Origin: Pelagophyceae sp. CCMP2097
Taxonomy: Eukaryota; Sar; Pelagophyceae
Assembly: GCA_026770575.1 (NCBI GenBank)
Contig: MU657212.1
Coordinates: 132,322 to 168,585 of the forward strand
Direction of reading: 5' to 3'
Length of the DNA: 36,264 bases
Shown here one piece after another: positions 18,613 through 26,125 of the stretch. Position 1 is the stretch's first letter; each line of letters starts with the position of its first letter. A program made the translations under genes and the position numbers. The notes beneath the pieces were generated by a model. It saw nothing but the letters and a program-made list of their open reading frames with translations, had not been told where the DNA came from and made no database searches.

Positions 18613-20315
18613 ATGCCGCCCAAGGCGAAGAAGCCGAAGAAGGCCAAGGCCAAGGGCAAGGCGAAGAAGGAGAAGGGCGAGGGCGGCGGCGGCGGCGGCG
18701 AGGTGAACGAGCTCGAGGAGGCGGACCGCAAGGCCAAGGCCGCCAAGGCGTTTGGCGCGTTTAAGGAGACGCAGACGGAGGAGCGCGCGTTCAACGAGTT
18801 CCAGCAGCAGCGCGAAAAGCTTAACTACTTCTGGATCGTCGAGAAGAAGAAGCTCGAGGACTCCAAGGCAGTGCTGTGCGTTACCCGGCCCGCGGGGCGT
18901 CTCGACCGCCCTCGCGCGGAGCGAAAAGGGCCCCTTTTGGACCGCGGATGCCTTCTAGGCGGAACAAGGAGCGCGAGCTGCAGGACTTGGAGGAGAAGCA
19001 CCAGGTGGAGATCAAGGTGTACAAGCAGCGCGTGAAGCACCTGCTCTACGAGCACCAGAACGAGATTACTCGGCGGAAGACGGGCGCGGAGACGGCGTTG
19101 AAGCTCGAGCAGGACGACCACCGCCTCGACGAGATCGAGCTCAAGGCGGACCGTAGGGGCCTGAAGCTGGAGCTCAAGGAGGCTGAGCTCTCGCACGACG
19201 ACTTTCTAAAGTCGCTGAAACAGGAGCACGACCGCAACATTACCAACCTGCGCCACGAGTTCGAGCGCCGCGGGTCCGAGGTGCAGCGCGCCTACGAGAA
19301 GAGCACGAAGACGGTGCGCGAAAGGCTCGAGGAGCGGCGCAAGCGCGAGACGCTGGCCATCGAGCAATCCAAGAACGTGCACATCGAGGCCCTCATGAAG
19401 GCGCACGAAAAGGCCTTTGCGGAGATCAAAAACTACTACAACGACATAACGCACAACAACCTCGACCTCATCAAGTCGTTGAAGGAGGAGGTGGGCGAGA
19501 TGCGCAACTCGGAACAAAAGGACGAAAAGTCCATGGACAAAATCGCGCAGGACAACCGCCGCATGTCCGAGCCGTTCAAAAAGGCGAGCGACGAGAAGCT
19601 CGAGCTGGGCACCGAGCTCGAGCGCTACAATTTCGAAAAGTCTGAGCTGCTGGCCTCGAAGACGCGGCTTTTGGTCGTCGAGTCGGAATTCCACTCGCTG
19701 CGCTGGGAGCACGAGGTGCTGCGGCAGCGCCACGGCGAGGTTTCGTCGCAGCGCGCCGCGCTCTCATCCAAGTTCTCCGAGGTGGCCGCGGAAGTGAAGC
19801 AAAAGGCACAGTTCCGCGCGCTTTTGCTGGAAAAGAAGCTCGAGACCGTCGCGGAGACACTCGAGGCGCGCGACGCGCAGCTCGACGACGCTTTGGCGCG
19901 CGCCAACGTCGACGCCTCGGCCCTCGGCGGCGGGCCCGCGGGCGCCGCGGGGAACGGCCGCGACGCCGTCGAGCGCAAGGCCGCCGAGCTCACCGACCTG
20001 CGGAGCGAGCTCGACCGCATCGCGCTCGCGCACACGTCCCTCGTTCGCGCCGTGGGCCAGAAGATGCACGATCTCGGCGTGCCGACGCAGGAGCTCGGCT
20101 TCGAGCCGCTCAACGCCGAGGCGCAGTTCCGCGGGACGATGCCGCCGTCGCGGGCCGAGGCGCCGACGCAGTTCCGCGGGACGGCCGCGGCGACGGCGGG
20201 CGCGCGCGCGGCGCCGCTCCTCGCCGTCACGTCGCAGAGCTCGCTCCGGTCCTCGGCGTACGCAAATCACCAGGCCTCGGTCGTGCTGCCCTCGCCCCTC
20301 GCCGCCGCCATGTGA
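18613..20315 (+). CDS. DRC4: Dynein regulatory complex subunit 4 (GAS8/DRC4)
   Basis: A structural coiled-coil subunit of the nexin-dynein regulatory complex in motile axonemes, where it helps link outer doublets and control dynein. Two exons: 18613-18875 and 18959-20315, with an 83-nt phase-2 intron (donor GTGCGT, acceptor TAG); about 539 residues, near the family's usual 450-480 plus a tail. It starts with MPPKAKKPKKAKAKGKAKK. Family hallmarks follow: RNKERELQDLEEKHQVEIKV, YKQRVKHLLYEHQNEI, AFAEIKNYYNDITHNNLDLI, and SLRWEHEVLRQRHGEV. DLGVPTQELGFEPL near residue 450 also matches. Splicing joins KAVL to RNKERELQDLEEKHQ, restoring the expected alignment. The C-terminal tail has two copies of a QFRGT motif (AQFRGT; TQFRGT). 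Its presence implies the organism has, or recently had, motile flagella. Confidence 0.92.
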
Positions 20316-20646
20316 ACGACTGTGGTCGGACCCCCGGCGCCGCACTAAGCGTGCTCTCGACCGACGCCGAGAGCCCCGGCCCATCTCGCGACCGAAACAG
20401 TTCGGCCCGCCCCGATCCGCCCTCGAGCGGAGTAATCTCTGCGGAAAAGAATAAATGGGCCCTCGTCGGTTATTACAAGAGCGCGCCGGAGGCACACGGA
20501 GGACCCGAAGGAAAAAGCCAAATCCCATTGCAATGCCCACGTAAATAATTGAAATTATTTAACTAATCGCTGAACTTTCAAATCCTCCTTATCTTTATTT
20601 TTATTATTTTATTTCTTATTGAGCTATTTCTTTTTTCTTTTTTTTG
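20316..20646. other. AT-rich intergenic tract
   Basis: No gene is supported. GC drops sharply from about 20530. A perfect 8-bp inverted repeat AAATAATT-GA-AATTATTT lies near 20543-20562, followed by a pyrimidine-rich stretch to 20645. On the minus strand that stretch is an A-rich tail running off the end of the tRNA-like element. An ATAAATGGGCCCTCGTCGGT stretch (20452-20471) is related to sequence at about 20985 (see the inverted-repeat element). Confidence 0.45.
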
Positions 20647-20768
20647 CGGCCGACCAGATTCGAACCTGTGACCAAAAACTTCTTCTATGATGATTCCAAT
20701 GAGGCTCCTGCTCGACCTCAACTCCCAACTTTAGCGATCGCATCAACCACCAATCGCTAAATCGGCCG
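20647..20768 (-). other. tRNA-like element with A-rich tail (candidate SINE or tRNA pseudogene)
   Basis: Read on the minus strand, the 122-nt element begins CGGCCGA and ends TCGGCCG, a perfect 7-bp acceptor-like stem. It has a consensus pol III B box GGTTCGAATC (20666-20657) at the expected distance from its 3' end, and an A-box-like TAGCGATTGGTGG near its 5' end. The D-arm region instead forms a 9-bp perfect hairpin (TTTAGCGAT with ATCGCTAAA), and no normal anticodon arm can be drawn. The element is too long for an intronless tRNA. The 3' flank is A-rich, not a T-run terminator. These points fit a retroposed tRNA-derived element better than a working tRNA. An intron-bearing tRNA is the main alternative. 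Confidence 0.45.
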
Positions 20769-20818
20769 AGTTGCTGTTTTTTTCTTCCCAAAGGTGGAAC
20801 CTCACGGATGGACCCGGC

Positions 20819-20871
20819 GACAGACAGACAGACGGACAGACAAACGGACAGACAGACGGACAGACAGACAT
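20819..20871. repeat. GACA tetranucleotide microsatellite
   Basis: About thirteen head-to-tail GACA units with interspersed GACG and AACG variants. It lies directly upstream (minus-strand sense) of the tRNA-like element. Confidence 0.85.
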
Positions 20872-20966
20872 AATTGCCCCAAGTAATCCTTCAATCAAAG
20901 GACCCGAAGGGCCCTGACCGTAAACTGACGTTGATCAAACGGTGCAGTCCCCTTCGGGGCCTGAAC

Positions 20967-21027
20967 AATATTGTACTAAAAAATTAAATGACTCTCGTCG
21001 GTTACTAAGAATTTTAGTACAAATATT
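20967..21027. mobile_element. Short AT-rich inverted-repeat element (MITE-like)
   Basis: Perfect 11-bp arms TTGTACTAAAA (20971-20981) and TTTTAGTACAA (21012-21022), extendable with a 1-nt offset to AATATT outside, bracket about 30 nt. The interior CTCGTCGGTTACTAA resembles CTCGTCGGTTATTA at about 20462-20475, suggesting a repeated family. It could be a tiny non-autonomous transposon or a structured RNA or terminator. No target-site duplication was established. Confidence 0.35.
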
Positions 21028-21313
21028 TGATGAAAATCGGAAAGTAAGATGATATACTTTCGATTAAGTAAAATATCATGCGAGAAATCGGTAGGAGAGT
21101 CGAGTAGTCGAGTAACACCGAGGTGACAATCCCAAAGGACGGTGAGGGGCGGAGTGCGGGAAACACACCTCTCGACGTCTTGAACGGAGCGTCTTCTGCC
21201 CTCTGAAAATATTTCAAATTTTGTGCGTCATCTTCCCCCAAAAGGAACCTTCAAATTTGCTCCGATAACTTGATAGGAAAACGTGGCACTTGAAGAGAGA
21301 GTACAATAAAGGC
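21028..21313. other. AT-rich intergenic DNA
   Basis: No gene is supported. Lower-GC sequence with a short low-complexity run (AGTCGAGTAGTCGAGTAA at about 21098-21115). The minus-strand frame open here reads as non-coding. Confidence 0.4.
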
Positions 21314-21323
21314 TACAATTGTA
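21314..21323. promoter_or_regulatory. TACAATTGTA palindrome
   Basis: An exact 10-bp palindrome within GCTACAATTGTAGC, at the sharp boundary where AT-rich DNA becomes GC-rich coding-like DNA. It is 96 bp upstream of the ATG at 21410 and about 420 bp upstream of the glycosyltransferase ATG. Confidence 0.45.
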
Positions 21324-21409
21324 GCGCGGCCGCGGGCTTGAAGGGTGACCTCTGGCGAGGCGCGAGGCCTCTCTGTGCCTCGGGGGCGCAAACACGGCGT
21401 CGCCGATCC

Positions 21410-21934
21410 ATGGACGACGCCTCAGCGCCGGGTCCGGACGCTTTGGCGGCGGGATCGGGCTGTGAAGACGTGCTCAAGGAGGCTGAGCCGGCCGCGACGC
21501 TCGGTTCGGGCGCGCCGGCGGGTTTGGCCACGGCGGCGTCTTCGGGAGGTGGCCTCAGGCCGCCAGACGAGGCCGCGATGACAGAGCCGGACGCCTTGCC
21601 GGTGGCTTCTGGTGGCGTCGCGGCGGCGCCGAGTGACATCGACGACCTCCTGGAGCTTTTGGATGCCGCCACCGACAAAAAGTCCTCCAGATCCCTAGCC
21701 ACAGAGATCGAACGGGGCGAGGCCGGGGGCCATGCGCGTGGCGTGGTTGCTGGGTTGGCTGGCGGCGGCCGAAGCGGCGCGCTTCGCCTCGATGTGCATC
21801 GCGTCGAAAGGGCAAAACGCCGCGACGACTGCGACGCTGGCGCGGCGGTGCGCGATGCAAGTCTGCTCGCTCATGCTCACGACGCGGCCCGCAGAGCGGC
21901 CGCTCGTCTTGGTCTCCGGCCTCGGCGACGGTGA
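21410..21934 (+). CDS. Uncertain acidic open frame upstream of the glycosyltransferase
   Basis: From the ATG at 21410 the frame reads MDDASAPGPDALAAGSG, then an acidic Ala/Pro-rich segment with SDIDDLLELLDAATDKKSSR, and becomes arginine-rich past about 21735. It overlaps the start of the glycosyltransferase in another frame. The first 105 codons look coding-like; the rest does not. It may be a separate short gene, a 5' exon of an alternative transcript, or a regulatory upstream frame. No family recognised. Confidence 0.28.
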   Translation: MDDASAPGPDALAAGSGCEDVLKEAEPAATLGSGAPAGLATAASSGGGLRPPDEAAMTEPDALPVASGGVAAAPSDIDDLLELLDAATDKKSSRSLATEIERGEAGGHARGVVAGLAGGGRSGALRLDVHRVERAKRRDDCDAGAAVRDASLLAHAHDAARRAAARLGLRPRRR

Positions 21935-22800
21935 CGTAGCGCAGCTGCGAAGAGCGGGTGCGCAAAGGCGGCGTCGGACTCGGCGCGGGGCTTCCGGGCT
22001 TCTTCCTGGGCGCGCCTCTCTGCACACCGCCGATCTAGGCGCGGAGACGGTCGAGTCGCCCGGCATCCCGCCGTGGAACGCGTCGGGTCCCGTCTGGGCG
22101 GCGCGGCCGCCGCGGCTGGAGGCGGCTGCGGCGCCGGCACGGATCTACACGTACCACAAGCTCCACATGTGGGACTCCCGCTTCGCCGGCGAGACGAGAA
22201 TCGCCTTCGTCGACTCGGACGCGCTCTTCGTGCGCAACGCCTCGGCGCTCCTCGCCGTCGAGCAAGTGCCGGCGGCGTGGTTCACGCGGGACGCGTGCAA
22301 GCCCCCCAACGTGTCGTGGGCAGTCTGGGACGCCGGCATCTGGATCGACGGCGCGCGCGTCCCAAAGGCGCAGGCGTACTGGAACTCGGGCGTCGTCGTC
22401 TTCGACCCCGACGCCCAAGTCCACGCCGAGCTCTGGCGCCTCTACCGCTCGGGTGACTTTGCTTCGCTGGACCCGGGGGCGTACGTCTGCGAGGGCGACC
22501 TCCTCCAGACGTACTACTGGCGCGCATCCAAGGGCGCGCGGCCGCACAAGCTCGGCCCGGAGTGGAACTTCCGCGGCTACAAGTGCTCGTACGCCGACGT
22601 GGGCTCCAAGGCGAGCGTCACCATAGCGCACAAGGAGAAGTGGGCCATCCGCCTCATTCTCGACGTCTGCGAGAACGTGCCCGTCCAAGCCAAGACGAAG
22701 CAGCGACCCGACTTCCTACTCGAGCTCGCAGATCTTGGACGCCGGCGAATGCCTCGACCCAAGAGCGTCGGACCGCCTCCGCGCCACGTGCCCTACGTAA
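21732..22800 (+). CDS. GT8 (glycogenin-like) glycosyltransferase, secretory
   Basis: Transfers a sugar from a nucleotide-sugar donor, probably in the Golgi or secretory path. Three exons: 21732-21957, 22039-22676 and 22732-22800, with 81-nt (phase 1, GTGCGC...CTAG) and 55-nt (phase 0, GTGCCC...GCAG) introns; 310 residues. It starts with the signal peptide MRVAWLLGWLAAAEAARFA. GT8 features in order: YTYHKLHMWD; the metal-binding DxD as AFVDSDALFVRN; AYWNSGVVVFDPD; CEGDLLQTYYW; LGPEWNFRGY; and IAHKEKWAIRL. The last exon encodes ILDAGECLDPRASDRLRATC; without the second intron the protein would run on into an arginine-rich tail, so the spliced ending is preferred. The acceptor is unknown; plant GUX/PGSIP-type and glycogenin relatives share this fold. 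Confidence 0.82.
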
Positions 22801-22865
22801 AAGACCCGTCGAATTACACTTCGAGGGAGCGAGGGAGGATCCGCACGAAGCGTGTGGCGTGGAAG

Positions 22866-22980
22866 AGCAGGGCGTGGCGGGAACAAGGAGCCTGAGCCTG
22901 AGGAGAAGATTTCCGTACTCTGTAGGAGAGACAGCAGGGCGTGGTGGGGTCAAGGAGGAGAAGATTTCCGTAGGAGAGAC
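22866..22980. repeat. Degenerate tandem duplication 3' of the glycosyltransferase
   Basis: Two copies of a unit beginning AGCAGGGCGTGG and ending GGAGAAGATTTCCGTA, then GGAGAGAC, occupy 22866-22932 (67 nt) and 22933-22980 (48 nt). They differ mainly by an internal indel. Non-coding. Confidence 0.7.
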
Positions 22981-23299
22981 AACGACCCGTAAACCTGGCG
23001 GATGGAGCGCGTTCGACGGCGCGGTCCTAAGTTGCGGCAGCAAGCCCCCACGAACCCGAAATCATTCAAAAAAACGATATGAAAGGCCGTAAGCTAATCC
23101 ATTTTTACTCGTCGGGCACGAGCTGAGAACGGGAAGGGCGTCGACCTTCGGCGGGGCGGAGCTGGCTCCCCGCTGTCGGAAAGCTGCCCCATCAGAAACC
23201 GACCTTCAACCCCTCGGAAGATTTCGATTAGCGATTCTCGGCACGGGGCAGTGCAGCTGCATGCAGTGCGCACCGGCCACTGGACGTCGGCGCGCGGGG
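22981..23299. other. Intergenic, nothing clearly functional
   Basis: No gene is supported. An AAAAAAACG-type low-GC patch lies near 23068. Another in-frame ATG occurs at 23261, but the ATG at 23300 gives a cleaner signal peptide for the next gene. Confidence 0.4.
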
Positions 23300-24644
23300 A
23301 TGAAGGGGCTCTTCCTTCCGCTCTGCCTCCTGGGCGGCTGCGCCGGCCTCGCGCCCGGCGCGCGGCCGCGGGGCCGCGTCGAGCGGCGGGCCACGGCCGA
23401 GGCGGCTACGGCCGAGGCCGAGACCGAGCGCCAAATCGAGCTCAGCTCCGCCGAGCGCGCACGAACAGTGAGGACCAAAACGCGCGCCGATAGATGCCCA
23501 CGGCGGCTCGAATCGGCGTCTAGGCGGCCGAGCTCGGCGTCTCCTCGGGCGCCGCGCTGTCGACCATCGGACGTGCGCTTCCCGCCGCAACCGTGCCCGG
23601 CCGACGCGCCCCCGTAGGCGAGAACAGCATGCCTTTTACGTCGTACGTCGACTACGTCTTGGACGCCGAGGGTGCCCCGGTCATCCTGCTCCGCCAGGGC
23701 GCCGAGCACACGCTCAACCTCGGTGCGCGCCCCTGCGTTTTCTCGAGGGCGCGCCCGCGGCGTTGCCGACGCGCGCGCTAGCGGCGGACCCGCGCGCGTC
23801 GGTACTGCTGAGCGGGTCGCCGCCGACGGTGGTGGCCGACGCCAAGGGCCGCGGCGCGTCGTCACCGCGGCTGACGCTCGTGGGCCGCGTTGCCGCGGTG
23901 CCGGCCGACGACGTTGACCTGCAGGCGCTGGTGGCCAACTTTGGCGTGGTTCACAACTACGCCGAGGTGCTACTCGCGGAGAAGTCGGTCGAGTTTTCGC
24001 TGCACAAGCTCGCGGCAGAGTCCGTCTTCTTCGTCGGCGGCTTCGGCGTCCAGTCGCAGTGGGTCGACGTTTCCGAGTACGAGGACGCCATGCCCGATGT
24101 CGTGGCCAAGGACTGCGGCACGCTCATGGCCAAGCTGAACTCGGAGATGCACGTCGATGACCTCCGGTGCGAAGACCCTCAAGACGCGCGCAGAGAGGGG
24201 GGCGCCTGTCGGTCCTCGGAGACTCCGGACCCAGCACCGTGGGGTCGGTGACGCTCCGGTCCGCTGAACCCCGGTCTAGCATCGTCGCGACGCGCCTCCT
24301 CGGCGTGGGCACCGACGCGCTGCTGTCGACGACGGTGTCCAACGTCGACCGCCTCGGCGTCGACTTCCGCGTCACGAGGAAAGACGGCTCCGCGTAAGTT
24401 TCCCCCGCCGGGGGTCGCCGCGGTCCCGCCCGGGGGTCGCCTTTGGCGCCGACGGCGCTTGCGCAGGCGCACCGAGGAGTACCGCGTGCGCTTCCGCGCG
24501 GACGCGCGGTCGCTCGAGGACGCAAAGTCCGAGGTCGTCAAGCTGCTGCAGGAGGCGTGGGAGCTCGAGCAGGGCCTCGAATGGGAAGGCGCGTATCAGT
24601 CCCTGCCCACGGTCAAAAAGTTCGCGCCGGGCCGCGCCAACTGA
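23300..24644 (+). CDS. HugZ/HOZ-like FMN-binding split-barrel protein with DUF2470, predicted plastid
   Basis: Six exons join in perfect phase: 23300-23467, 23524-23572 (49 nt), 23618-23722, 23782-24166, 24280-24393 and 24467-24644; 332 residues. Introns are 45-113 nt; the last has the window's only GTAAGT donor. The start, MKGLFLPLCLLGGCAGLAPG, is a signal peptide followed by a basic, Ala-rich segment, as in complex-plastid targeting. The split-barrel part shows NSMPFTSYVDYVLDAEGAPV, ILLRQGAEHTLNLAADPRAS, RLTLVGRVAAVP and VFFVGGFGVQSQWVD. The C-terminal DUF2470 region shows LMAKLNSEMHVDDL, VSNVDRLGVDFRV and YRVRFRADARSLEDAKSEVV. Bacterial HugZ/HutZ and plant HOZ/GluTR-binding relatives act in heme binding, heme degradation or tetrapyrrole control; which role applies here is inference. 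Confidence 0.82.
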
Positions 24645-24933
24645 GCGCGCCAAAGGGCCAGGCGCGCCGACGCAGCGGCGCGGAGCGCCCGCGGCGCGCC
24701 GAGGAGTCGTAAAGGACGGCGGCCCGCAACGTGCAATCCCCCGGGTCTCCCGCCAACGACAAGGAGACGTCTGCCGGCATGCCGTCTCACCGTGAGTGTG
24801 CTCGAACTGCTAGGGCGAGCATCCTCGCTTGGAGCCCGAGGTGTTTCCAGATGGATTCTACGGACGAAACCGCGGATAGACGGCTCCAGCCCGATCCCTC
24901 GACGTGGTCCCGACGGCGCCTCGGGCGCGTCTG
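24645..24933. other. Short convergent intergenic region
   Basis: 289 bp between the 3' ends of the plus-strand HugZ-like gene and the minus-strand WD40 gene. No element stands out. Confidence 0.4.
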
Positions 24934-25938
24934 TTAATAGTCACCGTCGTCGCCCTGGTCGGCGTCGTCGCCGCTGCTGGCGTCGTCGCCGCGGCCCGCG
25001 TCGTCGCCGCTGCCGGCGTCGTCCTGGTGGTCAGCGTCCCAGAGCCGCGCCGTCCCGTCGCTGCTCGTGGTGACGACGCACGCGCCGTCGGGCGAGAACA
25101 CGCAGCTCATGACGTAGGCGGTGTGCCCCCGGAGCGTTGTCTGCAGCGCGCCTGTCTCGGCGTCCCAGAGCCGCGCCGTCTCGTCGTCGCTCGCCGTCAC
25201 GAGGCGCTTGCTGTCGGGGGAGAACGCGCAGCTGACGACCCAGCCTCTGTGCCCCTCGAGCGTCGCCTGCAGCGCGCCCGTCTCGGCGTCCCAGAGCCGC
25301 GCCGTCTTGTCGAGGCTCGCCGTCACGACACGCTTGCCGTCCGGCGAGAAAGCGGAGCTGACGACGTTGCTGGTGTGCCTATCGAGCGTTAGCAGCAGCG
25401 CGCCCGTCTCGGCGTCCCACAGCCGCGCCGTCTCGTCGTCGCTCGCCGTCACGATGCGCTTGGCGTCGGGCGAGAACGCGCAGCTGTTGACGGGGCCGGT
25501 GTGCCCCTCAAGCGTCGTCAGCAGCGCGCCCGTCTCGGCTTCCCAAAGCCGTGCCGTCTTGTCGTAGCTCGCCGTCACAACGCACTTGCCGTCGGGCGAG
25601 AACGCGCAGCTGTTGACGGGGCCGGTGTGCCCTTCAAGCGTCGTCAGCAGCGCGCCCGTCTCGGCGTCCCAGAGCCGCGCTTTCCCGTCGCCGCTCGCCG
25701 TCACGACGCGCTTGCCGTCGGGCGAGAGCGCGCAGCTCAAGACGCTCTTGGTGTGCCCCTTGAGGATGGCCGTGCCCATGAGAATACGGTCCTTCCAGAC
25801 GAGTCTGCGCACGGCCGGCGCCATGGCCCGCGCGCCTCGAGCGACTCGCGCATTTACGAAGAGCGCGTTCGGTGATGCCGCCAGCCGGAGGATGAGCGCG
25901 AGCAGGTCGCTCAGTTCGAGCACCTCGAGGACCGGCAT
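24934..25938 (-). CDS. WD40-repeat protein, possible F-box-like N-terminus
   Basis: Single exon, 334 residues from the ATG at 25938. Residues about 60-310 hold six regular 42-residue WD40 units, each of the form GHTGPVNSCAFSPDGKCVVT, then AS-D-TARLWDAETGALL. The units are unusually alike in protein and DNA, pointing to recent internal duplication. Seven blades would be usual; only six are plain, so the propeller may be closed by the N-terminal segment. Residues 1-55 (LEVLELSDLLALILRLAASP, then a VARGARAMAPAVRRLVWKD-type helix) vaguely resemble an F-box, which would suit a ubiquitin-ligase adaptor; this is weak. The C-terminus is a GDDA-type acidic repeat (GSGDDAGRGDDASSGDDAD), again from short DNA repeats. 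Scaffold or adaptor role; no partner is evident. Confidence 0.75.
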   Translation of the reverse strand: MPVLEVLELSDLLALILRLAASPNALFVNARVARGARAMAPAVRRLVWKDRILMGTAILKGHTKSVLSCALSPDGKRVVTASGDGKARLWDAETGALLTTLEGHTGPVNSCAFSPDGKCVVTASYDKTARLWEAETGALLTTLEGHTGPVNSCAFSPDAKRIVTASDDETARLWDAETGALLLTLDRHTSNVVSSAFSPDGKRVVTASLDKTARLWDAETGALQATLEGHRGWVVSCAFSPDSKRLVTASDDETARLWDAETGALQTTLRGHTAYVMSCVFSPDGACVVTTSSDGTARLWDADHQDDAGSGDDAGRGDDASSGDDADQGDDGDY

Positions 25939-26125
25939 CGCCCGGTAGCCTCTCCCGGGATGCGGCGACCGGGAATCCCGGGGTGCGGCCCCGACGCACC
26001 GGGCTCGCTTATCAACGTTCGAACGACGGCCGGGTGTCCCGGGGCGAGTCCCCGTCCGGAAAACCCGCGCCGCAATTTTGACTAGTCCAGGGAACTGCCG
26101 CGTTCGCGTTCTACAATTGTACCAC
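25939..26125. promoter_or_regulatory. Divergent promoter region with TACAATTGTA beside a start codon
   Basis: Only 187 bp separate the divergent WD40 and Tudor-array start codons. TACAATTGTA at 26112-26121 ends 4 bp before the ATG at 26126. If it is a promoter or initiator-type element, the plus-strand 5' leader must be very short; otherwise the true start lies further downstream. Upstream frames here remain open in both directions but lack Met codons or family resemblance. Confidence 0.45.

Noticed and set aside
20819..20871. Possible CRISPR-like array
   Set aside because: Units are 4 bp with no spacers; it is a simple GACA microsatellite in a eukaryotic genome.
21014..21241. A 75-codon minus-strand frame in the AT-rich island
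   Set aside because: Composition follows the local AT-rich sequence, with no motif, splice signals or conservation pattern.
24904..25875. Plus-strand frames with repeated PEPRRLV and SAPVSASQSRAV units
   Set aside because: These are antisense reads of the WD40 repeats on the minus strand.
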